From contig JANEZZ010001902.1 of assembly GCA_026122225.1 (NCBI GenBank), forward strand, positions 806,001 through 870,000: DNA of 64,000 nucleotides, in the 5' to 3' direction. The first letter of the stretch is position 1. Every line of letters begins with the position of its first letter. A program made the position numbers and the translations under genes. This document shows, in pieces, positions 38,101-50,300 of this stretch. The stretch comes from Heloderma charlesbogerti (lineage: Eukaryota > Chordata > Lepidosauria > Squamata > Helodermatidae). The notes under the pieces were generated by a model, which was not told where the DNA came from, searched no databases, and saw nothing but the letters and a program-made list of their open reading frames with translations.

Positions 38101-41100
38101 AAGAGATGATGAAATAGCTGGCTTAGCTTCCGTGGAGGGAATTTAGCAGAAGTGGTAAATGGCATATGGCAATGGACATCCTAGAGGGAAAATGCCTTTT
38201 AAAAAAGCTCATGCCCTCATGTCCTGCTTTTGGGCTTCTCATAGGCATCTGGTTGGTCATTGTGGGAAACAGGATACTGGAGTAGATTGGCCTTTTGTCT
38301 GATCCAGCACAGCTCTTCTTATGTTCTAATACTCCTTTAGTCATGAAGGAAAAAGTGGCAGGATTGTTGAGGAAAACAGACGGTGTGAAATGTCTGTCTA
38401 AATAAGTTATGGCTTTCTCCTCTTAGGGCGCAATCCTATCGGGATAGGTGGCCTTCTCCAAACTCAGAGGCGACTGTATATCCAATGCCGGGCAGGAGAA
38501 GCGCAGAGCGGATCGTCCCCTCCGTGCTTCAGCCACCCTGCATTCGCAGCTAGACAGCTGATTTCGGCTGTCTAGCCACGGCAAGTCGGAGCGGGGGTGG
38601 CAGATGCTGGACGACGCATAGGATGCATCAGAACAGCACTTCTGTCCTGGCACACCCCCAGGGATGCCCCATTTTCACTGCTCCGTGCTCCTCTTCCGAG
38701 CACGCTGCCTACGAGGCAGCGTGGGAGGGAGTGGAGGTCGGTTTTCAGGGAACCAACCTATCCTATGGCTGTCTAGCCACTGACTAGCGGCCATAGGATT
38801 GAACCCTTAGAGCACAATCCTATGTATGTTAGACAGAAAAAAGTCCTACAGCTGCCAGCTGTCCCCAGCCAGCCATGTTGGCTGGGGAATGCTGGGAGTT
38901 GTAGGGCTTTTTTCTGTCAGACATACATAGGGTTGCACCTTTAAATGAGATATAAGTTTTAGTGTTGGGAATTGGAAACAGGTGGAACACTAAACAGTTA
39001 CAATGTGTGGTGGCTGACTGGATGTGCTGGATTTACACCACTTTTTCATACAATTATCAGTAGCAGATCATGTGAAAATCTACCAATCTGGATGCACCCA
39101 GACTGGTTTGAGTTTCAGTCTGAATGGAGGGATATGTTGATGTTTGAGATGTAGAACTCCCACAAAGTCATTCACTTCATATATCATTTCAGATATATGG
39201 CTATTACAATTTACAGCACAATCCCATGCACAGTTAACTTGGAGTGAGTCCCACTGAGCACAGTTAGGAACAGAATGTGTGTGAGTAGAAATAGACTTGT
39301 GAAAGGTTCCTGTCTGAACATTCATATTGAACGCACGTATGAGCAGGGGATAATAATGAAAGGAGAAGGTTGCCCATAGGTACTGAAGTATCTGATTATC
39401 TGAGGAAAATGGGGATGTTTTGTAATTTGGCCACAAGTGTAGTAGCAAAGCAAGGCCCTCGCAAAGGCTGAGTGAGGCAAGGTCCTTTGTTGCTCTGTCA
39501 AAGAAGCAGGCCTGACCTGGAAGCTTTTACAGGGGTCAGGCTTTGTTGTATGACTTTATCCAGATGCCCTTGTAAGTCAACAGTTTCTTCCTCTTGCCAG
39601 AAAGTGGAGATGCATGGACTGAATCCCTAGACAGCCAGACAATCCTAGGGTCAGGATGTGCAATGGTCTTGCTGGCATCTCTAATGTTGTATGTTTCACT
39701 TTCCACTTTATGTAATCATCACAATAGCTTCCATAGTCCAGAGTACATATAATAATCCAGAATTTGTCCAGAAACCTATGGTGATATTGGCCAAATAAGA
39801 AGGTATGGAAACCAACTAAGGGAGCTGTACTTCCCAGTGAGGGAAATACTAATACATTTAGTATTAACAGAACATTAATGGAGTAGAGCTGCAGTAAAAG
39901 TGAACTCATAAAACAATGTCCTTTCCTGATTTCAAAATAGAGAAGGAAGCTAGGGTTGATTGCAGGGAGATGTTGAAAGAGGGCTTGCTTAAATAGTTGA
40001 TTACCCCTAGCTGGTAATCTCGCTGTTCCTTCAATCACCAATTTATTTACGGGGGCAGGGGAGGGGGGATTCAGATTTGAAACAAATTGGTGGGGGGTGA
40101 AATCTTCAGACTAATCAAGATTCTTATTATTTTCCTGTGGTTGCTTTGCTTTTGCTTATAGATAGCTTTCAGATTCTTCACTGAGCGGAAACAAATGAGT
40201 TTTGGACAGAGTTAGACCTTTTCTATCTTATGAAATAACTAGAACTGAAGACAATATTTGCAACTATAAAAAATGCAGTGTGGAGATATATTCTCATTAC
40301 TACTTTGCCTGTGCTGAGATAGTAGTGAGAATAGGCTCTGCATAAGAAAATGTGGGTAAAGGTGTTCAGTATTCTAAATAAACCTGACCTTCTCACCAAG
40401 ACTTTTCAAGAGGTCGGTTTTATTTTGCTCCTGTATTTTCCAGCAGAGGGAGCTTTAATATTAAATTTAATGTGAAGGTAACTATTTACAGTGATATCCT
40501 GGGTTAAAATACATCATCTCATTGAAAAAGCTTTGGTTGTTTTTTTACTTTATTAAAAGAGAGAGAGAGAGAGAGTAAGTGTTAGGGTCAGCACAACTGG
40601 TAGGGCCAGCACTTTAGAAAGTCTTGCTGCACAACTCAGACACCAATTCCGTCACAGTGCTGCCTGAAGTAAGTTGCTTCACCTTGATGCATGGCAGGGC
40701 CAGCCCTGGCCTGCTTGAATTGTATTCCTTACTCTTTGGGCCCAGCAAGATAAATAATTAGAGTGAAAGTAGTAGCTAAATGTATTTCCTTTAACTTATC
40801 CAGTGTTCGGAATTCTGCATCTTGGATCAAGCTAATGTCATTCTCTTTTGGCAGGCATAATGGATGCATTTAAATATGATCATCTTCCATAACAACTTTC
40901 CCCAACCTGGTGCCCTCCGAATGTTTTGGACTACAGCTCCCAGCATTCCTGACTATTGGCCATACTGACTGGGGCTGATTGGAGTTTAAGTCCAAAACAT
41001 CTGGAGGGCACCAGGTAGGGGAAAGCTATTCTGTAACATTTCAGGGACATTACTGAATAGCGACACATGTAAGTTTCTGCAAGCCACATCACTGCTTCAC

Positions 41101-44100
41101 ACAGCTGAAATCAGACTGTTTATTGTTCATTCCTTAAAACATCATGAATGAACTATCTGGTTAGTTCTTTCCAATCTTATATAAATTGCTTTATGTCTGT
41201 TTTTAAATGGCAGCAATGCTTTCATTTGTCATTTTGCATTTCATTTTGTTCCTCCATGCTCAGTTCTTTGGGTCAAGTTTTCCTTTTGAGTCTTTCCCTA
41301 TACCAGCCCAAATCCTTGGACAGTGGCTGGCTATGAATAGAATGTTAATTTCATGTGCCCTTTTTTTTTTTTTTCCAGAAGGAGAGGTCTACACCTTTGG
41401 CCTTGGCCAATATGGGCAGCTTGGACATGGTACATTTATTTTTGAAACCTCTGAACCAAAGATTGTGGATCATCTGGGGAAGCATAAAATCTGCAATGTT
41501 GCAAGTGGGGAAAATCATACAGCTTTAATAACAGGTGTGTATGCTGTCAGCTCTGAAATACATTTGCAAAACTATACATGTACTTTTGCATAGAATACAA
41601 TATTTATATTATAAATCTGCCAGGTCAGAGAGCGTGTGTAGAACTTGTGATATGAAACTCTGTGTTGTATGCATTGTTAGTCCTACTTAGAACAGAGATC
41701 CACTGAAATAAATAGGTCTTAACTTAGACTAACATCAGATACAGCCCATGGAGTAAAATTTTCCCAAAGCAGGATGCTTGACTCTCGGCCAGAAAGAGAT
41801 GATCTGGGGTAAGGGCTAGTTAGATAAACTGAAACTCTGTGGGCAGCAGTGAGGAAAGGAATGCTTCCACTGTTTTATTGAATGGTTTCTGCGGAAGGTG
41901 CGTTCAGCAGCTTGTGAGCATTCTTGAGTTTAATGTAGCCCGAAGCAGAAGGGGCAAGAACATGTGTTCATATTTGTGCACAGGCATAATTTTGCTTTTG
42001 TGTTTGTTCCAGAAAGTGGGAAAGAGTTGGTGAGGGGAAAGGACTATCTCAGAGATTACTAAAGACTAAATAGGTATTAATAGAGATGACAGTCCACAGT
42101 AATCTTTTCGCCTCTGGTAGACCTGAACAGAGTAATCCTTATTTATATACTGTTTAGTAAAACATACAAAACCCACGCAGTGGCTTAATTTACATGTAAT
42201 GTCCAAAGCATGGATAGGCCAATGGAACTGTGCTTCAGATTCATACGCTCCTTCACATGCTTTAATTCTGTCCTTTAGTTCCTGGTTCGGCCAAACCAGA
42301 CTCAGAAACCACGGTTTGAAATGGGTTCATGTGACGCATGTGTGAACCAAGCCATTGAGTCCTTGTGGTTTTAACAGAAATGACTCTGAAAATGTGAAGT
42401 AAGCAAGAATATTAGTCAATTAACAGAAGTATCTTTCGGAAGAGCTCTAAACCTGCCCCATGGCATTTAGTTACCAATCTGAGTATACATTTTAATTGAA
42501 TGATGTCATCAAGGTTGCTGAGTAAATCTTCATGCTGTGCAATGAATATATCCACCAAATGTGTCTTCCTGTCTGCCAGCATTATGCTAATTTTAGTTAT
42601 GCATAATTAATGTAATACTGTTGGCGATGTTTCTGTTGCAAACTTTTCTGAGGAAGGTGCCTTCTCTAGTTTAATCAGCTTGTATGGATGACTATTGACA
42701 GAGTGGACTTCCCATAGATTTTGTTCAGTAGCTATACATTTTTCATGACCTCACAAACAGTGTTCTCTGTTTAATAGACCTAGCTGTCAGTGGGGATTTA
42801 GTATTGAAGGGGTAACTCCTGCTTCTTTAATAGAAGTTAGGACTTTAGGGTAAACTTAGAGCCTTGGAGGTGTGAATCCTAGTTTTCATTGTCCCCATTA
42901 GGGACACCTGATATGGAAAGGCAGAACATTTCTAATCTTTATCCATTCTAAGAATATTATGAACTCCTTTGTGGTATTTGTATTGTTTATATTATTCCTG
43001 CTAACTTTCCCCTCTTTTTTCAGCTAATGACAAACCTATCTTACAAGTTGAATTACATATTTTAGGATTTTTGTTCTTGGAATTTGAAGTGGTTTTCTTT
43101 GGTAACTTATTTACTTCAGCTGTTGCTGGAATGATTTCTTTGTCCACTGCTTTTTACACCCTGCCACATTACAGATTAGTAAATATGCTCCTCTTTCCAC
43201 ACTTAGAGAATGGTCTTATGTATACCTTTGGAGATGGACGGCATGGCAAGTTAGGACTTGGGGAAGAAAATTATACAAATCAGTTTGTACCTACATTATG
43301 TTCTAATTTTTTGAAGTTTACTGTACATTCGGTAAGGCTTCAGTTTCTTCTTCATGCTTTGAAATACTTATTCAGTATGTCTCATGTTGCATTTAGAGGA
43401 ATCCTATCTGTTTAAAGCTCATCCATATCTTATACGGCATTATATTCTAATTATAGATGAGTATTAAGAAATCTGAAATTCTTTTGATAACTAGTTTATC
43501 ACTTGTCTGCTTTTTCTGTTTAGACTGGAAAGTAGATTTGTATGCGATGTTCCTTTGTGTGTAAGCAAATACAGTGCTGCACTGTATGAGCTGAGAACAT
43601 TTCAAAGGAATGTGTGTCTTTAAGCAGATTTCTAAGATTCAAAACATTCTACACTAAAATTCTCCTTATTGCTCTTGGGTTTGGACTTTTGCTTCTTGAT
43701 AACTTTTTAACATTGAGGCTGCAATCTTATATGCACTGGCCTTGGAGTAAATCTCACTGAACTCATTGGGACTTATTTCTGAGTAGACATGTATAGGTTT
43801 GTGCCTTATGGCTCAACAAGGTAGAATCTGCAGTTGTGGAAGATAGGAGGTGGGGGGAGAGAGCAAACAAAGTCCTTTGCCTTTCTCTCTCCCCCCTTGT
43901 TTCCTCCCCCCCCTCATCTTAGTGGGCTTAACCCCCCCCCCCGCATTGCCTTGGAAATGATCATAGGTGGGGGAAGATTGGGCTCAGAGGAAGTTTCCTC
44001 CCTTCCCTCATTTTGTGTGCTTTTTAGTGTGCTTTTCTGAGTAACATTCCAGCATGTGATCATTTGGGAAATTCAGCCTTACTCTGCCCTCCAAAATGAT

Positions 44101-44346
44101 CTTGTGCAGGAAGGACCTCAGAAAAAGTGTGCCAAAATGCCCAAACCCTCTTGGCTCCCCCCCCCCCGCCACCCAATTGCTATAGGGACAGATGGGGGCT
44201 GAAAGAGTTGAGCTTCCCTGAAACAATCACTCGGAGAAAGCAAATCACCAAAGAATAAGTTTTCCTGAAGGCTAGTAGCCCAATACACATGTGTCCTGTG
44301 ATTTAATCTCTCTCTCTCTCTCTCTTTTTCTTGCGCACGTGTGCAT

Positions 44347-44378
<32 letters not shown>

Positions 44379-47300
44379 GATAAAAAAAAGCATGCATGCA
44401 GTTAAAATAAAAGCTGCCATATCTAATAAGTGCTACCCTGCTTGCTTAATTATAGTGACAATCATGTGGACTGTTCCCTTCTCATATGCAGTAGTCTTTA
44501 AAACATTGGCAGCTATTGCTGCTGCTACAGGTAACAGCCAGTCTTTAGGGAGTACTTTAGAAAGGTGGAGTCAATGGCAGGGTATATCAGACAATTGGGG
44601 ACACAATTCTGTAGCTTTATCTACTTCTCTTTAATAATGCCTTTGCTCTGTCATGACATAGGCTAACTACATATAAACTATGATCCTTGTGAAACTGAAC
44701 CTTATATAAAGTAATAAGGTTTTCTCAGTGGTGCAGCTATGGCTGGACCTTGGAGCCAAAATTCAGGGCCCTGCAGCCCAGCCCCCCCACCCCCAATGAC
44801 CACCCAGAAAGTGGCACATGATGAGGGGCAGCAGAAGCAAACACCATTTTATTTCTGTAGTCATGATGGTGCTATTATGTAAGTGGGTTTAACATGCAAA
44901 ACTGCACATGCTCAGAGTATTTTTTTTTTAAAAAAAATCAGGGTTGGCAGACAATTTTGTTATTCTAACATTACAAATGCTTCCACATTTTTGATAAGCA
45001 TGACTGACGGTTGCGTGGGGGGAGAAGAGAAATGTTAGTTGTCCAATACAAAAGCCCCCCACCCCAGGTCATTAAGTCCAGGATCTAAAATTACACAGCT
45101 GGACCACTGGGTTTTCTAAACCATCAAGCTTAAATTTTAAACTGAGCATTTTAATCTCATGCTGTTGTCTAGTTTCTTTTTTCTTAACATCAGATATTTT
45201 CCATGTTGACTTTGCTCAGAATACTATGCAAAAATTGCCTTGGAAATTATTTATGCATTGTATGTGTTGAGAGATGGTAATTCTGAAAGTTCCATCGAAC
45301 TTGAACAATTCAAAAAGTTCTGAAGAACATATTCATCAGGAAAAATGCTTTCTGCTTAGGCCCTACCCTGCTTCATCCCATGTACCTACAAAGTTGAACA
45401 CCTCCATTAATAGCCTTTACTGGGTTTGTGTTATAGGTTGCCTGTGGTGGTTGTCATATGCTGGTTTTTGCCACACCAAGGCCTAAAGAATCAGGTAAAG
45501 CACAACTACCAGACCAAAATGAAAACTGCTTGTCTGCTACAGTCTCTGAAATGGGTGGAGATGCATTAGTAATAGATACCTTTCATCGAACATTATCGGC
45601 ACGTTTGCGACGGAGAGAGAAGGTGAATTTTTGGAAATATCAGGAATGTGCCTTCTTTCTGGAATCTTTCCTTAAAGTCTTTGTTTTACTTAGCATGTTT
45701 TTTATTTCCTTGAAATATCTGTGATGAAATTTAGTAATCTTTTCTGTTGGAAATAGCTTCCTGGGTCCAAAGGGAAGAGAGTGAGGGTCAGATTTCATGT
45801 GAGATTTGCATTTAAACAAAGCAGTAGCTGGAGGAGAGTGAAGGGCAAGGTTCCCTTTTTATTTTAAAATGTCTATCTCTTTTATAATGCTTCCACTTCA
45901 TAAAAGTTACTACACCAAAAAGCAGGTGTTCGACTAATTCTAACCTTGTAAACAGGAGGGATGGATAAAAATTCCACCTCATCTTTGTGTACTCTCTGCC
46001 ATGCATACGTAATGATCACACCCATTCGCAGGTCGCCATCAGGTGCAGTACAGGTTGCATATGCACCAGAGCAGATACAACCTGATTGTTTCTGCCACTG
46101 CAGACCTAATTTGAGAAAGATCTGCTGTGCAACCCTTGGACAATCCCAACTTTAAAAATTAAAAGCTCCAGGCTGCTGTATCTGGACGATCTTTTTGAGT
46201 AATGAGATCTAAGATTTGAGTTTGTAAACCTGTCTGGGAGTTAAATTTCCATGCTACTGCGTATAGCTGGCTGGTAATTCTCCTTTATGTCTTTTTCTGA
46301 CTCAGCCTTCTCCAGCCTGGTGCCCTCCAGTTGTTTTGGACTACAGTTCTTCGTGTTCCTGACCATTGAAGTCCCAAACATCTGGGGGGCACCAGGTTGG
46401 GGAAAGCTGCTCTAACTAAACAAAGATTAAATAACCTCCAACTTACAGGCTCAAATTTTTCCTTAAATACAGTGTGAAGTTTTTAAACCCCGGAGTTATG
46501 GGTATGTTCATCTTTCCTAAATCTTGCTCCAAAAGGTCCAGTGCATATGGTCCTGGAGCTGATTTCATGACATCAAGCAATACGCTCAAGGCAAGTGGAC
46601 AGGCTATAAATTGATCCACAGAATGTAGCATCAACTCTGGCAAAAAGAAAAGTGAGCCCTGTGTGGATTCACTCAGATACCACAGCCTTGGAATTGGAAC
46701 AGCATAAATTTCTAACTAGAGCCCTGGGTGTGGCTAGCTCTACCCACAAGGGAATTGTCTGATGGGAAACAGTGTGTTGTTTAGTGGGAACTTTAGCCCA
46801 GAAGGCAGCTATTTATTTCTGGCATAAGATAATTTTTCAGCAGGCCTCTCCTCTCATTTTACTGGCATTTGAAGACATAGTGGCCAAATCATAGGCCACC
46901 AAAATGCATGAAATCATTTCTAAACTGGGTTTCTCAGTGGGCTCTTTGATTGTAAGGGGTTATGACTGTGCCCGTCTGGAAGTCTCAAGCTGTCTGATTG
47001 ATGCTGACTTCAAGATGACCACTGCAGTAGTGGCCAAGTGTTGTTCCAAAAAACTGTATAAAGATTTTACAACCCTTCCAGGGGAATTGCCTCCATATTT
47101 GCCTTTTATTTGCCATTATGGTTTTAGGTGGCTCTTAACTAAATGGAGATTAAACACCCTGTAGTTAATGGAGGCTATAGTGGCCAACTTAGGGTGAATA
47201 GACATTGTCTAGTTGGATGCCAGAAGGTTGAAGATCTGGTTCATTTTCTTTTGGAATGTCCATTATATCTAGATCTGAGGACTTGATTCCTTGATCTCCT

Positions 47301-50300
47301 TACTGTTGGAATCAGAGATAACTCCCGTTTAAACAAAATCTTATTCTCATTGGCAGGGACAGGTGTTTTTTTTTTTTTTACCTTAACAGGTGACAATATA
47401 GGCCATCAAGCTATTTTAGCTATCTTAAAAATGTTTTAAAATATGCAATCAGTTGTTGATGGTCTGTTAAATTATTATTTATTTTCCTGTTATTATATTT
47501 AGTGTGCGTTTTTTCTTGTATGCTGATACTATGTAACTCTTTTGCTCTGTGTTTTTAGTCTGATGTGTTTGCAAAAGCCTGGCTGGCTACTGAGCTATCT
47601 AAAATGAAAAACAAACCTTGCCTCAGCCTACCACCCAATGTGTCACTGTCCTTTATTGGCCAACCTTGCCTCAGCCTACCACCCAATGTGTCACTGTCCT
47701 TTATTGGCCAACCTTTGAAGTGACTCAAAAGCTGCTCTGTTTTCTTCCAACCCTTTCACAAGGAAAAATCACCAGAACAATTTAGTCGACTGGTACGAAC
47801 ACTTCCAACGCTTCCTCCACTGGGAGAAGGTTCCCTAAAGCATGCACCATGTGTCATCAGCAACACTGTTCCCCTTGGTGTGCCCAGAGCAAACCATCCT
47901 GAATCAGAGGTAGCTGCTAGAAATGGAGACGATGAATCTGCTTTGGATGATGAAACAGGTGAGCTACATTTTGATAACCGACTGTGTCCCCATGAATTGG
48001 TTGTGCTTACTGAACATCGAGGGTCCTTAAAGCTCCAATGTAATTATTGCTTAGGGTCTCAACTTCTGTTTGATTAATCAACTGTGATAGTGGGTAATAT
48101 AAAGACAGGATAAGTCCAGTAAGTTCCTCTACATTTTCCATAATGCTGAGTCCTGGGCAGGGCTGAATGGAAAACTTTTTCTTTCCACCATATATGTTAG
48201 GGCCAAAGTAGACATGACATGGGAGAACTGTGAACAGGATCTCCATGTTTGTTTGTTTGTTAATGCTAACAGCAGTACAGATTGAGACTGCAGTGCTGGG
48301 GGAGGGAGATTATCCTTTACTACCACCACCACCACCCATTTTCCTGATTAAAGTTGCACCCCCACCTCCTCAATCTACTACTTGCCACATGGGGCAAGCA
48401 AAACATACAGATACCATTATGGAAAAGGGAACTCATTTCAGTGTCTGCTCTCATTTGCACATTGTACTTATTGAAACAAAATTACTTCTCCCACTAGTTG
48501 GGACTGCCAAGAATCTTTGTGCTTCAGTTCTATCGTGGTCATTATACAACTATCTAGACTTCCTTTTCATACAGAAAAAAGTGTTTCTTACTGTACACTG
48601 TGTTTTTTTTAAAGGAGAAAAGAGAGAAGAGAATGGCAGTGTAGAGGGGAGTTCAACAGAGGGTGATTCAGATGAAAATGAGGATAAAACTCTTGGGGAC
48701 ACCACAGATGTCTTGAATATGGTAATATATTTACTAGGGATTCTATGGTTTGAATAGATTTACGGAAGAAGTGCTTTCTTGTAGAACAGCTGTCATACTG
48801 ATTAATTACCATGTGTAGCATGGCACCTGTTAGGACTGTGAAGAAGGTCTCATTGCCCTTAGCTTTTTAGTGGCTGATCCACCTCCTTGTTTCTCTTGAA
48901 ATCTGAAACATTGCTGCTGCTGTTTGTATAGCAGGCATAAATTGCTTGTAATGTTCAAAGTGTTGAACAGTCTATCTTGTTTAAGTTGTTCCAAGTGAAG
49001 CGTATTCTCCACAATAACATCCTGGCTCATGTTGTGGTAATGCTTCTCAAATGTGAATTGGTGGATGCTCCCAACTCACCGGGTTATTTCCACTTCCCTA
49101 CTAATCTCATTCTGTGTTCATTAAAACTACCCAAAGATAAGGGTTTTCTGCTAACAACCATAATTATTTATTGTTTCAATGCCTTTAATCAAATAATCAA
49201 GAACAAAGGAAGCTGCCGTACACTGTGTCAGTCCATTGGTCCATCTAGCTCAGTATCTGTACCAGGGTCCCCAACTGTTTTGGATCCATGGGTACATTTG
49301 GGAATTTTAAACTGCTGTGATCACCACTACAAAATGCCAAATCAATGGATCATTGTTCTGGCATCTACCTGTCATGTCTGTGGATCTTAGGCTTCATCTT
49401 ATTCAGTAGAAACTTTTGTTACATGTCTATTGGACACTGCAGCATTCCTTTAATAAGGGATTGTCTAATTCAGCTAATTGCTGGCAGTGCAGTACTGCTA
49501 ATGTTTCTTTAAAACATTTGCTTTAGCCATGTGCAGTAGTTCTTTCGTGGGGGTGGGTGGGGAACTATTACATAGATACATTTTGAACTGGAAGAGTCTT
49601 TAATATTCACTGAGGTATAGTCTCTTTTAAATTATTTACCTGCTTCATGGAAAATAACAAATCGTCAGTGTAAATGGATTCTCTGCACCCTTTTGACAGC
49701 TAAAAGACTGACATTACAACATTGGAAGGATAAACGCTCGCCTCCTATAAGGCAATGGATTGAGGACCTTACAATGCTTTCAATATTTGAATGGATGTCA
49801 TATAGACTCCACCTTCCAATGGGCCCTTATTTAGATATTTGGTCCCCTTTTGTTGAAGCCTATGTATAATTGATAGAAAGTTTATGCATTCCATATAGAT
49901 CTATGTACGTATATTAAAAAAGGGAAACATTTTAAAATGCTTTTAAAAATCAGGTGCCCGCAGGCACCACGTTGGAGACCCCTGACCTTCATACTGACTG
50001 GCAGCGGTTCTCCAGATTTCAGACAGGGGTCTTTCCCAGCCCTACCTGGAGATGCTGGTGATTGAATCTGGAAGTGCTTGCGGGCAAAGCAGGTGCTGTC
50101 ACTGACTTACAGCACCTCGTTTTTGAGAGGCTTTAAAAATATTATTACATTTATTTGATATTGGAAACAGTTTTGAAAAATTAACAGGCAACAAATTCAT
50201 TTACACGGGGATATGATGTTTTCACAACTTCTCTGCCAGGTTGCTGTTTAGGATCCAGAATTTCCTCAGTATGAAATTGCCTGTATTAATTTTTAAAAGG

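Larger units (their letters stand above)
37926..41378 (+). other. RPGR intron 7
   Basis: Contains two adjoining MITEs (38426 and 38810), an interspersed repeat end (38255), a family C trace near 39217-39278, a GA run at 40558-40575 and a family B hairpin (40896). Positions 39300-40550 show nothing I can name. Confidence 0.75.
43332..45436 (+). other. RPGR intron 9
   Basis: Contains a family C repeat (43716), C-runs near 43933 and 44159, and a TC/CA microsatellite (44308). No exon seen. Confidence 0.75.
45623..47762 (+). other. RPGR intron 10
   Basis: Contains a family B hairpin (46303), a LINE relic (46900-47400) and a 48-bp direct duplication close to the exon 11 acceptor (47614). Confidence 0.75.

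Noticed and set aside
39577..40041. 154-codon minus-strand frame in RPGR intron 7
   Set aside because: Hydrophobic chance frame with no family match.
46904..47164. 86-codon frame as a host gene
   Set aside because: Downstream frames carry a retrotransposon-like zinc motif and stops; better explained as a LINE relic.
48230..48757. 175-codon frame with Pro runs
   Set aside because: Only its 48615-48721 part is RPGR exon 12; the rest is intron 11 and intron 12 sequence.
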